From: Mastigias papua
Lineage: Eukaryota > Cnidaria > Scyphozoa > Rhizostomeae > Mastigiidae
Length of the DNA stretch: 64,000 nt
Direction: 5' to 3'
NCBI GenBank assembly: GCA_964019165.1
Contig: OZ025283.1
Location: 2,673,501 to 2,737,500 of the forward strand
The notes under the pieces were generated by a model. It saw only the letters and a list, made by a program, of their open reading frames with translations. It ran no database searches and had not been told where the DNA came from. Positions 10,288 to 21,153 of this stretch are shown piece by piece (within the stretch, counting starts at the first letter, position 1; every line of letters starts with the position of its first letter). A program made the position numbers and the translations under genes.

Positions 10288-10922
10288 CTATGGAGCAGAT
10301 GCTTCATGGTCTTTGAAATACCTTTGAAGAACCTTTGCACCAACTAGCAAAGCTTTATAACCACCTCTCTGTCCTAGAGGGACCTTACTCTGATTTTTCT
10401 TAATAATTAATCTATGTATGATGTCAAAAGCATCTTCATAGGCAGCTGGATTGTATTTGCATATTACTTGCATGTTTGCACCATCCATGGCAGCTACTGA
10501 AGGGGTTGAAGGAAAATCAGGGACACATTCATCATACAGACTAAGAACCCATGCTTTTCTTACAGAGGATTTCACAAAGTTTTCAAAGCTATGTAAGTCT
10601 ACTGGTTGGCATGAGTCACTATATTCCTGTGAGACATTTTTGACCACTTGTTTCCATGATAGACCTAGAGAGTCGCCGTCATCAGAGGAAACACGTACAT
10701 CATCAGAAGTATCATTGATGACCACTTGTTTTACATCATGCAGCATGTCCACTGTGCCCGTATCAGAACAGAAGGTGCATTTCCAGTACTTGCTTTCAAC
10801 CTCAACACCTTCACAACTCATGTGAAACCAATTTGCACAAGTGCCACACTGTATCATACGTTCACCCATGTCTGGTTTATTGCAATGGCAGAAAAGAGGA
10901 ACAGTAAATTCAAATTTCGTTT
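10288..10922 (-). pseudogene. C-terminal PHD-finger segment of the KDZ-like gene
   Basis: Reading from about 10922, the sequence FCHCNKPDMGERMIQCG, CANWFHMSCEGV and YWKCTFC supplies the C4HC3 zinc ligands of a PHD finger in correct order, including the W-F-H core. A 130-residue tail of acidic then helical character follows and ends at a TGA at 10288. PHD fingers read histone tails; in transposon proteins they may direct integration (inference). The join to the upstream segment needs a frameshift near 10910-10925. Confidence 0.7.
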
Positions 10923-11562
10923 TTAGCTTTCGACATGGTCAAATTGTCAAAGCACTCAAGTAACCGTTTGTGTAGATGTTTATAATTAAAGTTTATTGTT
11001 TGTGGATCTAGATTTCTTGCTATGGCTATAGCAAACATGATAGCGGCAATACCACTGTCAGAATCCTTCTTAACTTGTAGGGAGTCCTGAACATACAGTG
11101 TCATTTTGTTCTCAGGAAGAGCTCTCAGATTACATGCATCCACTTCAATAGACACATTGTACCTGATCTCCTTACTATTATACATATAATGCAGCCTCGT
11201 GGCACTGTCATATATGGAAACATTAGCATAGTCTGTAAAAACATTAGACATTGTTACCTAATGGTCATCGTTAACTCATAGTATTTGAACAAATAATTCC
11301 CCATTTCCTCTATAACTACCTGATGGTGCTATTGTAAGTAAACCTGCTAGTGTATCATTTTCTTGTTTGATAAGTTTGGAAGATGCATTTATCACAGCTG
11401 CATTTAAAGTATAACCACCTTTGATCATTTGTTTGTATGCATACGTTAAACCTAGGTCCTCAATCCAGAAACAAGTATCCGCAGTATCACAGTCATTGTT
11501 AAGGTCACTTAGTTTTGTAGGGCTACTTACAGGCAAGGAGTTGTCATTGTTAAGGTCACTTA

Positions 11563-12309
11563 GGCTACGTTTACACTGCACCGGTACAGTTTTCTTCCAC
11601 TACATTTTTGTTACGGATCAAGTGTGTCTACACTGTACCGGATCCATTTGATTTCTTGCTAAGAGCATGTCTAATATTTGTCCGAGAAAAAGGCGCAAAC
11701 TGGAATACATTCCTCATATCGAATTACAGGGTACTCGATTTCTTTTTGCACGGAAAGAAAACTAGAAACAACAAAACAGCAGTACAGTTGCCTCAAACAA
11801 GATTGGAGTTTGGACGAAAAGGAGTTTATTTCTCAGCTGCAAAAGAATATAACACCTTGCCTCTTCAGGCGAGAAGAACTGACTCTCGACTTCTTTTCAG
11901 ACAGTTTCTCAATAGTTTTTTAAATAAGTTTTAGCTACTTAATTTTTAGATACTTTAATCTTTTAAGTTATATATGAACATTGTTAAGTAAAAGTTATTA
12001 AGGAAGCAGGAACCTGTTGATAACAGTATGTAATTACTGATAGGTTATCCTGTTAAACTATTCGTATATTATTATTATTATTATTATTATTATTATGTGA
12101 ATCAGTACTGGTTTTGTTGCGGTTCCAAGCGTCTACACTGCGCCGTTACGCTATGGATCCGTACAGGATCAAGAATAGTCCGCTTTCGTAGCAGGATCAA
12201 AACTGTACCTGTTGGCAGGATCAGAATCGTACCGGTTCTGCAGGACTAGTGTAGACGGGAGGCCTATCAGTAACACTTTTGACTGTACCGGTGCAGTGTA
12301 AACGTAGCC
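11563..12309. mobile_element. Harbinger-type MITE (747 bp), TTA target duplication
   Basis: Terminal inverted repeats start GGCTACGTTTACACTGCACC (11563) and end with the complement (12290-12309), extending to about 28 bp. TTA flanks both ends (11560-11562 and 12310-12312). No transposase is encoded. Internal subterminal repeats of GTACCGG and GTCTACACTG occur at both ends. The central part is a LINE 3' fragment listed separately. Confidence 0.85.
11655..12096 (+). mobile_element. LINE 3'-end fragment inside the MITE
   Basis: Plus-strand frame to 11934 encodes the C-terminal signature of CR1/L2-type RT ORFs (VYFSAAKEYNTLPLQAR, then SRLLFRQFLNSFLNKF). It ends downstream in an ATT microsatellite (about 12068-12095), the typical tail. 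It is 5' truncated. The left edge, about 11655, is approximate. Confidence 0.6.
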
Positions 12310-13453
12310 TTAAACTAGCAGTGGCTTGTTGCTGGTTTTTTGGTAATGCTACTTCCAGGTAATGAAGTGGAATCCACCTCAGATTTAGCATCATCAAAAG
12401 TATCCGCAGTATCACAGTCATTGTTAAGGTCACTTGGACTGACAGTGGCGTGTCGCTATTTTTTAGTAGGACTACATACAGGCGATGAAATGGAGTTGAC
12501 CTCGGATTTGGCATCATCATCACAGTTATCCTCCTCATTGCTAAAATGTGATGGGCTCAATGTAGACTCTACATCCATTGAATTGCAATCATGATATACA
12601 TTATTGGTGATGTGCAATGGATTCTGAGAGTCATTTGGCTTTTGATCAAATGTACATAAATAGCTTCTACCAAATGGATCCGAAAAGAATCCTGAAGTCG
12701 TTTGTGCCCTCATTTTGTCAATAGTCTTCAAATTTTTTGCTTTGGTACGCAGCTCGATAACAGAACAGAACATAATGATGTGAGTAACAGGGGTCATCTG
12801 ATTCGGAAAATGCTTATCTTTCTTGAAGAAGCGATGTAGCTGCTCTGCTGCTTGGCTATTTATAATGGCTCTTAGTTCCTTAACGCAACCTATTCGACGT
12901 AATGCCACGGTATCATTTTTTCTGTTGCCTTGATGGAAAATATCAAAGAGTGAAAGTCTTACATTACTCCCTGTTACAGGATGGCAGTTTGAGTTTGCAT
13001 ATTGTAAGTCTACTGGTGCATTATCTTCAAGGAATGGAAAAGACACACTTAGCTGTCCAGACTTAGCCATTTCAATATTTTCAACTGTACTCTAGGCAAC
13101 AGGGCCTTCAAATGGATGGACAAAATCGGCTTGAAACCTGTTCCCTTGGGCAGCAACCATGTGTGCCATGTCACATATTAGGATGTTTAGTCTATGCTTC
13201 ATGCTCCATACCATGTTGATGTAGTCTCTAGGACTCTCGAATCTTAGTAAAAACTTAACACCATATATACTTCCATGAGTACATGTCATTGTAAGCCAAC
13301 CACCAGAGCAGCCCCAAAGCTTCTTAAATACTGTACTGAATTGTACGTTATTCTTATTAAATGACCCTTTAACTCTATTTATTATGTCCAGTTTTGAGCC
13401 TCTATCCCTGACACCCACTTTCCTAGCTACTTTATTTATTTCAATTAACTTTC

Positions 13454-13639
13454 TGTCATAAAGTTGAGTCGAAGAAAACAGTACCTACTTGATTAGGCTT
13501 TACTCTACACTCAACGACTAATCCGTAAACAACGCAATTAATGTAAATCAGTTTGTTTTGTCTTTTGTAAGTCACTCGTCCATGAAACAATAGGTTTTCA
13601 CAGCAAACACAATAGTCTTAACAGACTTTTAATATCACA
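13454..13639 (-). repeat. 3' LTR of the Gypsy element
   Basis: 186 bp, begins TG and ends CA on the minus strand (TGTGATATT at its 5' end, TTTATGACA at its 3' end). It is about 98 % identical to the other LTR. Confidence 0.92.
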
Positions 13640-13660
13640 GTCTCCCTTCCTCGAAATTTC

Positions 13661-16330
13661 TCAGTAGCCCAGACGATCTGGTGCCTTACGTATTCTTTCT
13701 GATCGACGCACCCCCTTTTTTTCTGACTGATGCAGCATTTGTGGTAAGTCTGGCTCGATTGGTGCTAAGTCATTCGATGAGTTTAATTCTTTTGTTTCTA
13801 TCTCATTTTGGGATTGAGGACTTGTATTCCCTTGTGGTGCTAGGTGCTTTAGCGATACCGTGTCTTCCCTGCCATCTGGAAATCGAACATGTGCACAATT
13901 AGGATATGCCTCGATCAGTTCCACCTCGTCTACCAGTGGCTCAAAGTTTGAGTTCCTAACATGTCTTTGTAAAAAAATTGGTCCTGGTGTAGTGAGCCAG
14001 GTTGGCATTGATTGTCCGCTAGTTGATTTTCATTGAAAAGAAAACAATCGTTCATGAGGTGTGGCATTAGTGGCTGTGCACAGCAGGGACCGTACAGAAT
14101 GTAGAGCATCAGATATCACCTCTTGCCAATACTTTACCGGCAGTTGATGTGTCTTCAGCGCTAGATTTATGGCTCTCCATACTGTCCCATTACAACACTC
14201 AACTTGTCCATTCCCTGCTGGATTGTAACTTGTTGTATGGCTGGTGGCAATACCCTTCTCAGGAAGGAAGGTTTTGAGCTCTACATTCATAAAACCACTT
14301 CCACGATCAGAATGTATATATGCAGGCATTCCGAATATAGAAAACAAAGAACAAAGACAATGTATGACAGTTTTGCTGCTAACATCTTTGCAAGGGAAAC
14401 CGAAAGGAAATCTCGAGAATTTGTCAATGACTGTGACAATGTATTTATTTTGGTTGTTGCTCGGCAGAGGTCCTTTAAAATCTATATTAAGACGTTTGAA
14501 AGGTTGTGTAGCTTTAATCAAATGCCTGGGATCAGGGCGAAAGAACTGTGGCTTGCTTTCTGCGCACACCTTGTACGCGCGCGTCACTTCTCTTATTTCC
14601 TCCATTGAGTATGGTAGATTCCGGACTTTAATAAAGTGAGCCATACGGGTTACGCCAGGATGGCAGAGTGACGTGTGTAGCTCATGAAGCTTATCAAGAT
14701 GGACTGTACAAATACTCATTGAAACTCTTGATAATGTATCTGCTGGAATATTCTCAGCTCCAATTCTGTACACAATATCAAAACTGAATGTGGACAGCTC
14801 TAATCTCCATCGCAAGATCTTGTCGTTTTTGATTTTCCCTTTATGTTTTGTGTCTAACATAAAAGCAACTGACTTCTGATCCGTTATAAGCTTAAAGTGC
14901 TTCCCAGTACGATTGTGCTTCCAATGCCTAACAGCCTCAATTATAGCAGCTGCTTCTTTCTCAATCACGGGGTGTTTCAATTCAGATCCATGTAAAGTTC
15001 TGGAAAAGAAAGCCACAGGGCGATTATTTTGGTTAAGTGTAGCAGCTAGTGCGAATTCCGAAGCATCGGTTTCCAACTCAAAAGGTTGAGATTCATCAAT
15101 GGCACAGACGACTGACCTTTCAACGTCTTGTTTTAAATTAAGGAAAGCCTCCAGAGCTCCTCCTTCTATTGGGACTTTTCTGTTTTGATTCAGAGGTTTT
15201 ACTTTCTTCGAAAAATCTCTTATCCATTTTGAGTAATGGGAGAAAAGACCAATCACTCGTTTTTTATTCTTGATATCGCTTGGAGGTGGTAACTGGTGAC
15301 GTGGTTTTAATCGTTCTGGGTCTGGCTTTATTTCTCCTTCAGATACTACACAGCCCAATATGCTGAGAATTCTTATAGAGAAAACGCACTTCTCCTCGTT
15401 GTATGTCAAGTTCTTTCGTTTAGCTGCAGTAAGAAAACGTTCCAAATTTCTGTCGTGATGAGCTTGATCCCTTCCGCATATAGTTATATCATCGAGATAA
15501 GCAAATGTATCTTCAAGGGACTCGTCTGAAATGAAGGCATCCATTGTTCTTTGAAAAGCTGCTACTCCATTAGTAACTCCGAATGGAACTCTGCAAAATT
15601 GGTAGAGGCTCATGTTTGATTCAAACGCGGTATACTGTCTCTCACTTTGTTTTATTGGAACTTGATGGTATGCAATTTTTAAACCTATAGTACTGAAAAC
15701 TCTATACTGTGCAATTTTGTTTACCGTTTTGTCTATTCTTGGTAGGGGATATGCGTCTAGTTGCGTAAATTTATTGATTGTTTGTGAATAATCAATGACC
15801 ATCCGCCTCTTTCGACCCTCGGTTTTAGTTACGACAACTTGGGCTCTCCACGGTGAGTCACTGGGTTCTATGATGCCCTCTTCTAGCAGCCTTTTTGTCT
15901 CAGCTGTGATGAATTGTTGATCTTCTTCACTATATTTTCTTGACTTGGTAGCAATTGGCTTTACATCTGCAGTGAGATACTGAAACAGAGTTGGTGGTGG
16001 TACATTCAAAGTGGTTAAGTTGCACACCTTTAATGGTGATATGGGCCCTCCATACGTTATAGTTACGCTTTCATGCTGTTCCTGCCAGTCTTGGCCTAGA
16101 ATTATATCTGCACATAGATCTTGTAAAATGAACAATTTCACGTTTTCATATATGGTGTCATTAAGCTTGATGTCAGCTATGCAGTATCCTGGCATTTTAG
16201 CAGTAAGTGATGAAGTTGCCATGGAAACATTTTCGTTGGTATCGTGTTTCTTCAATCTAAGGCTCTGTACTATATTAGGGTGAATAAAACAATCACTACT
16301 TCCAGAATCTACTAAGCCTTTATCTGTTTA
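13661..16330 (-). pseudogene. pol: Gypsy Pol: protease, RT, RNase H, integrase (one nonsense)
   Basis: The frame opens near 16330 with protease motif LVDSGSSDCFIHPN. RT has VPFGVTNGVAAFQRTMD and YLDD at the active site (TFAYLDDITICG); RNase H follows (ELETDASEFALAATL). Integrase has all three catalytic residues: Asp in LNIDFKGPLP, Asp in IHSDRGSGF and Glu in NGQVECCNG. The frame reaches an in-frame TGA at 14027-14029, then stays open through a C-terminal segment with PDGREDTVSLKHL and a basic tail to 13661. The start relative to Gag is in another frame (about 16310-16330), so a programmed shift or an indel joins them. Otherwise well preserved. Confidence 0.85.
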
Positions 16331-17187
16331 TCATTGATCGTAATATCGACACAAGCTTTACTAAGAGTTTTCGCTGCTACTGATTGCACTGTAGCTAAAG
16401 CTGGACAATTCAAAGCAGCTGTAGCTGGCTCCCCCTGACGTTTTGATCTACAAACTCTTTTGTAATGACCTTTCTTTTGGCAGTTACTACATGTTGAATC
16501 TCGAGCGGGGCATTTCGAGCGAGGATGCACATCAATACCGCAAAAGAAGCATTTTGAACTTTGAGTGGATGCTACAGTTGTACCATCACTATTGTCACCT
16601 GTCTGAAAATTATCTTCGCTAGGTTTTCTTCTAGAAGCAGCAGTAGGCATAAACGGTAGTTTGTAAGATTCTGAGCTTTTCTGCGCTATATCCAGTGCTC
16701 TTGCTTGGTCGAAAGCTGTCTGAAGATCCAATGTTTGGTTTTCAAGCAAGTGCTGCCGAATATTACTTGATATTAAACCACTAATAAATGCATCACGTAC
16801 TGCTTCATCACGATATTGAACGGCTGTACCTTGGCGAAAGTTGCAGTCTTTGCTGAGCGTTTTTAGAGCCTGTAAATACTCATCCAAAGATTCCCCCATT
16901 TGTTGTTTTCGAGTTGCTAATGAATGTCTTGCAAGGATTTCGTTCAGTGTTTTTACGTACAAAGCTTTTAGCGTATCAATTGCTTCTTCATATGTTTCTG
17001 CTTCACCAATCAAGTCATATACATCAGGTGAAATATAGTTTACCAAAACCCGCAACTTGTTCAGTCCTTGTTGTGGCAAAGCTGCGAGAAAGTTCTCGAA
17101 AGTGATAAGCCAGTGCCGCCATTGCTTCGCTGCTTCTGCAGAGTTTGGAGAAGCATCGAAACGTTCTGGTTTCAAAACTTTGTCCAT
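16312..17187 (-). CDS. gag: Gypsy Gag with two CCHC zinc knuckles
   Basis: 291 residues from an ATG 30 bases inside the 5' LTR-proximal leader. The first 190 residues are the capsid-like region (QWRHWLITFENFLAALP; LDEYLQALKTLSKDCNFR). C-terminal Cys motifs CFFCGIDVHPRSKCPA and CSNCQKKGHYKRVC are zinc knuckles for RNA packaging. The frame is intact and ends in a TAG overlapping the start of the protease frame. Confidence 0.85.
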   Translation of the reverse strand: MDKVLKPERFDASPNSAEAAKQWRHWLITFENFLAALPQQGLNKLRVLVNYISPDVYDLIGEAETYEEAIDTLKALYVKTLNEILARHSLATRKQQMGESLDEYLQALKTLSKDCNFRQGTAVQYRDEAVRDAFISGLISSNIRQHLLENQTLDLQTAFDQARALDIAQKSSESYKLPFMPTAASRRKPSEDNFQTGDNSDGTTVASTQSSKCFFCGIDVHPRSKCPARDSTCSNCQKKGHYKRVCRSKRQGEPATAALNCPALATVQSVAAKTLSKACVDITINDKQIKA

Positions 17188-17199
17188 TTCCGTTCAAGA

Positions 17200-17279
17200 G
17201 TTGAGTGTAGAGTAAATTGTCATAAAGTTGATTCGAAGAAAACAGTACCTACTTGATTAGGCTTTACTCTACACTCAAC
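17200..17279 (-). promoter_or_regulatory. Candidate self-priming primer-binding site of the Gypsy element
   Basis: Immediately inside the 5' LTR, plus-strand 17200-17216 reads GTTGAGTGTAGAGTAAA. Its exact complement lies within the LTR at 17263-17279. In the minus-strand transcript the primer site can therefore pair with the element's own R/U5 sequence over 17 bases. Tf1/sushi elements prime reverse transcription this way, without a tRNA. Confidence 0.6.
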
Positions 17280-17403
17280 GACTAATCCGTAAACAACGCA
17301 ATTAATGTAAATCGGTTTGTATTGTCTTTTGTAAGTCACTCGTCCATGAAACAATAGGTTTTCACAGCAAACACAATAGTCTTAACAGACTTGTAATATC
17401 ACA
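17218..17403 (-). repeat. 5' LTR of the Gypsy element
   Basis: 186 bp, matching 13454-13639 with about four substitutions. The target duplication CTTTC follows at 17404-17408. Confidence 0.92.
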
Positions 17404-18132
17404 CTTTCCTTTATGCATAAATTCTAATAACCATTCCTCCAATAACTCTTTACAATCCACTTCTAACTCTCCTGTTGCCTTGTGAATGTTCCTATGTTCA
17501 GTATATACAAGTAAAGTACTAGATCTCGTAAATTTACCTATATAGGGCGACCAGTTGCAGATGGATGGCTTAACCTCTAATTCCAAAGGTATAGTAGCAG
17601 TAAATCCCCTCATAATCATATTGATTTCGACTTTATTCCAAAACGTATCACAGTCCACATAGTCAGCTATATTGTCGCCACTATCTGGTATATTCTCATC
17701 AATCGTGTGGCACTTGAATACAACTTTTCTATTTAAGTCAGCACTTAGCACAGGGGGATGGAAGCCACAAATAGCGCAATTAAAATCGTAAGTGTGTTCA
17801 GTTAGGGTGAGGAAATGCATATATGCATTGAGGACTGTTTGTTGCTTGAGCTTTATGTGTAAATATTCTTGTAGTATATCTCATACAGTTCCCACAGCAA
17901 CATGATTCTTAACATTTTCTCTTATGAATATGCACATATCTAGTGAAATGAGGAATGTATCTTCAAAATTATGCACCCCATGAGTAAATTCTTGGTATCT
18001 GTAGCACACCCGGCAAGCAGGGCATATCATAATAAAAGTTGCGCGACCATACAGTACTCCATTCATTGTTAACACCTTTGCATTTTTGGACAAAAGAAGG
18101 GGATCTTTCAGTGTTTGATCGCACTCATGGCA

Positions 18133-19475
18133 TCACTTGTCAATGGGAATAAATGCCTTTGGGATACTATCTATAGATATGCTAGTTAAGTTAGATGGAA
18201 TATCAACAGGTATTTGCTTCTTTGTTATAAGGTAGTTGCACATTTTATAAAATGTGCTACTATCTTGAGGAGGATAGACAAGGTCACCGAAAATCATTCT
18301 CGTCTGAGGTTCGGGTGCATTGCACTCGTCATCTGAAGAAAGATCACCTAGTTCTGTGTCATCATTGGCCTCTTCCTTAAGTGACGAAAGGAGCTGGTTT
18401 GTTTGGTAAAGGAACCACAACCCCATGGCTCTATGTATACAAATATAGCGCTTTGTATTGCACTGACGATCAATTCGGCCGTTTTGCCTATTGAATGAAA
18501 CTATGCTTCGCATTTGCACAGGCCTACTGTTTTTATTATCATCTATTACCAACATGTGAACATACTTGCCTTCTTGCCACTGCACAACAGCCGATGCGTT
18601 TATCTGCATAGCTTGCTTATTTACTTCTATGCACTTCATAATAGTTTCACTTTTCAAAAGTTTGTAGCAGTTCTCTTGCCCTACTTCACTAATTCTAGCA
18701 TCAATCCGAATTGGTCGATCCAGAAAGCTTGCATTATCTACCTGAAGTAAATGTCTGCATTCACGGCCCGTCATTTTTGCTCTGCTAGCAAGTTTCATTT
18801 CTACTTTGCACTTGAGATCTCCACAATCTACAGATGTGGATTTACTGCAGTGTATACCTTTTTGCACATGAACTAGGTATCCAATGCCACCCTTTTGATT
18901 TTTGCGCACCATGTAAAGCCCCCTCTCTTGATCACAGCAAACTGCTGTTGTGCTAATACTGTTATGTGCAGTGACAGATTGACGCTCTAAATTCTTTTTT
19001 AGCATTAAGTTCCCACATAGATGACAAGAAACAAGGGAACTTGCAGTTCTCTTTATTTTGGGTTCAGAGTCAAGGGGTATGTAATCATTCGCTTTTGTGA
19101 AATCATTAAGCTCATTAATAAATTTGTTAGTTTTGCCTTCGGACTCTGGTTCCTTTACTACTCGATTGTTCACAGTGTGAGATGTTGGCTCCACAGTAGG
19201 TAATTCGTCGTTGTTAGCTAGTTTGGGATAAATAGCTGCTTCTGGTAACCATTTTGCTGCTTTTACCCTACATTTATGAGTTATCATGTGCTTTATGAAA
19301 AGCTCTTACGCAACACAGTCTTATTGCATAAAGGACAATGGTAGTGGTACCTAGATCCGATGTAGCGAGAAGCAGTATGTTCTTGTTTACAAGGTAGTAT
19401 ATGATAGCCGTCATAGTCGAAGGTTCTGGTAGGGTTCACATGAGTTTGCTGAATGTGCTGATTGATACGGTACAA
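18133..19475 (-). pseudogene. Zinc-binding segments of the KDZ-like gene
   Basis: Segment 19293-19475 starts with histidine/cysteine-rich sequence and ends CPLCNKTVLRKS, then shifts frame near 19290 into MITHKCRVKAAKW, together forming a broken zinc-finger-like unit. Segment 18133-19287 (384 codons) contains CHLCGNLMLKKN, a central region of several Cys (CGDLKCKVEM, GRECRHLL) and CNTKRYICIHRAMGLWFLYQ, which resembles a SWIM-like or related zinc module. The last stop (TGA 18133-18135) sits within DK-stop-CHECDQ and looks like a Cys-codon change. Confidence 0.55.
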
Positions 19476-19523
19476 GTACTGAAAATGCTTCCAAGGGGGG
19501 CATAGCTTACAGTGAAAATGCTC

Positions 19524-20561
19524 TTAGCTTAAGTTGCAAGTCCTACCACCATTGGGTTCACATGAGTCAATAAATCTACAGAAACTGCTAGTTATAGACC
19601 CTAGGGGAATGTGTGAGATATTGTGTGCATAGGGATGACAAGGTGTGCACCTATCTGCATTTTCTTCTGGAAGTTCCTTGTCAGTTTCATTTGACGAAGT
19701 ATCGCTTGCATTGTCCCTCTCGCTTGCCTGGGTAGGCATTGCTATTAGTGCACTTGCGTCTCCCTGTACCAGGTTGTCAGATTTACGGATAGCCTCTGCA
19801 CATCTTAACATAGAGATGTCAATTGTTTGGTTTAAGAGCCATTGGAAAACTACCAAACGTAGGAAATCATTATAGCTCGATACATGTCTCAAATACTCAA
19901 AACCCTTGATACCATTGTCAGGCGCTCCTGTTAGGGAGACAAAGGCAGCATCCGAGCATGCAGCCATGCACATTGACATTATTGCAGAAATACCGCAAAT
20001 ATGTGAGCAAACCTGAAGAGGATAGTTCTTCCAACATTCGCTGACTCATGTATGGAAGAGGTCAATCTGTTTTGCAACATGACACGTGGAGTATACTCTT
20101 GCTTGTGATGCTCACATGCCAAACATCTCAGAGATCAACTGTTTAAATTCTCGAATTACACTTTGGGGCATTGGTCAGCCTTTGGAATCACCATAGAATA
20201 CTTCGTATTGCTGCGTATAGTAAACACTCATAGCACAATGGCAGCCAGATATACTTTTTCTGCCTACTATGGTGTTTCCCAGGTAAGTCTGTCCATTCCA
20301 ATTACCTACGTTTATCGCAAATATGATCTTGTTTGGCTGCACATTTGGATCCTTTACGCGGATTCTTTTAATAACATCCTTTATGTCACTGTTAAAGTTG
20401 TAGTAGAAGACATAGATGTCTGGATTAGATTCATTTAACAGCTCTGCTATGCAATATACTATCAAATCAGATAGCCAGCGATTAACAGCTAAACGTTGGA
20501 TTTCGCATGTTTTTAACTGCAAAGCTGACCAATAATGGCCCTCGCTTGTTTCATGCAGCAT
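19524..20561 (-). pseudogene. Ulp1-like C48 cysteine-protease domain of the KDZ-like gene
   Basis: The segment 20175-20561 reads from HYWSALQLKTCEIQRLAVNR to SGCHCAMSVYYTQQYEVFYG followed by DSKG, which matches the His...(V/Y)YxDS core of C48 (Ulp1/SENP) proteases. An in-frame TGA at 20175 replaces the Trp that normally follows. Further on, LQVCSHICGISAIMSMC (near 19990-20040) gives the catalytic Gln/Cys region. The usual GxHW is GCHC here. Segment 19524-19979 continues with helices and an acidic tail. Such proteases accompany several eukaryotic transposase families. Confidence 0.6.
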
Positions 20562-20663
20562 GCTATTAAAAGTTGATGGTATTCTTGAATCTAGGCCTGG
20601 GGTGCCTTTAGGCTGATGAATATTATCACTAAGTTTACAGAACCATTCATTCTCTTGCTCAAC

Positions 20664-21011
20664 CTAGTACTTAATAACTTTCATATCATGCAGCACGACC
20701 AACTTTCTAAGTTCTCCTACATCCAAATATTTGTTGTTTAATGTAACAACATATTCATGCCCATTGTCTTTCTTCAACTTTTCACGTTGACATATCATTA
20801 CCTTAAGCTGTTCAACTGGCGGCAAGAAATCTAAGCTGTGAGCATCATCTATGGCGACATCTACTTTAAGGCAATATACTTCACTAAATGTAACTACCTG
20901 TGGGTAGCTTGAAGACCATATTAATCCACAAGGGTTACTGTCTTCCCTCCCTTCAGATACAATGTGATCTTCGGATTCATCATCACTACCTCCTCCTACC
21001 ATCTTGTTCAT
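20664..21011 (-). CDS. First large exon of the KDZ-like gene
   Basis: ATGAACAAGATG at 21011 follows an excellent splice acceptor (TTTGTGTTTTGTAG). The exon starts in phase with the 60-nt exon at 21259-21318. The 115 residues are acidic (GGGSDDESEDHIVSEG) and then alpha/beta (YCLKVDVAIDDAHSLDFLPP). An in-frame TAG at 20664 separates it from the protease segment, but the frame is unchanged across it, so this is a nonsense change rather than a gene end. Confidence 0.5.
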   Translation of the reverse strand: MNKMVGGGSDDESEDHIVSEGREDSNPCGLIWSSSYPQVVTFSEVYCLKVDVAIDDAHSLDFLPPVEQLKVMICQREKLKKDNGHEYVVTLNNKYLDVGELRKLVVLHDMKVIKY

Positions 21012-21153
21012 CTACAAAACACAAACACCCTATATGTCTCACACGAATGGCTAAAGACAAACTATTCACTACAAGCTGCAAGACAATTCAAATCTTGAAA
21101 TTGAGCAGGTATGTTTGTTTCTTAACTGGTAGCCTGATCAGCAGGTGATAGTA

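Larger units (their letters stand above)
10910..13070 (-). pseudogene. Linker and C-terminal core segments of the KDZ-like gene
   Basis: Segments 12456-13070, 12313-12455, 11276-11562 and 10910-11251. The first contains LRRIGCVKELRAIINSQAAE, matching a conserved C-terminal block of this family with a candidate catalytic Glu. Then comes a Ser/Asp/Pro-rich linker with internal repeats: SDLNNDCDTADT is encoded near 11480, and again near 12420. These repeats arise from a DNA duplication of about 50-120 bp. The MITE at 11563-12309 is inserted inside this linker. The last part, NDTLAGLLTIAPSGSYRGNG, is another conserved family block. Confidence 0.55.
13454..17403 (-). mobile_element. Full-length Gypsy LTR retrotransposon (3950 bp)
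   Basis: Two 186-bp LTRs at 13454-13639 and 17218-17403 differ at about four positions. CTTTC flanks both ends (13449-13453 and 17404-17408). Transcribed on the minus strand: Gag 17187-16312, then Pol with protease, RT, RNase H and integrase to 13661. A purine-rich tract GAGGAAGGGAGAC precedes the 3' LTR. The primer site is unusual: a 17-nt segment complementary to the element's own LTR (see separate feature). The low LTR divergence points to a fairly recent insertion, but Pol carries one nonsense codon. Confidence 0.95.
13092..18093 (-). pseudogene. Core of the KDZ-like gene, split by a Gypsy element
   Basis: Blocks 17404-18093 and 13092-13453 lie on either side of the Gypsy insertion. Removing the element and one CTTTC duplication leaves the reading frame continuous across the site. 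Motifs: ICPACRVCYRYQEF, CAICGFHPPV (Cys pairs), VDCDTFWNKVEINMIMRGF and LNILICDMAHMVAAQGN. The Asp of CDMAH and the later NSQAAEQ Glu are candidates for a DDE-type active site (inference from the family). Nonsense codons occur at 17881 and 13092. Confidence 0.55.
10288..21011 (-). pseudogene. Transposon-derived KDZ/HMGXB3-like gene, interrupted and decayed
   Basis: A single minus-strand gene can be followed from 21011 to 10288 through pieces listed separately: N-terminal segment, Ulp1-like C48 protease, zinc-binding modules, a transposase-like core, a low-complexity linker and a C-terminal PHD finger. In-frame stops occur at 20664, 20175, 18133, 17881, 13092 and 12456, with frameshifts near 19290 and 10910. 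A MITE and a Gypsy element are inserted in coding sequence. The domain set and the strings LNILICDMAHMVAAQGN and CAICGFHPPVLSADLNRKV resemble proteins annotated HMG domain-containing protein 3-like, related to KDZ (Kyakuja-Dileera-Zisupton) transposases. The KDZ label is from memory of family architecture and is not proven. Confidence 0.6.

Noticed and set aside
11608..11934. Plus-strand 108-codon frame as a host gene
   Set aside because: It matches the C-terminal pattern of CR1/L2 reverse transcriptases and lies inside a MITE.
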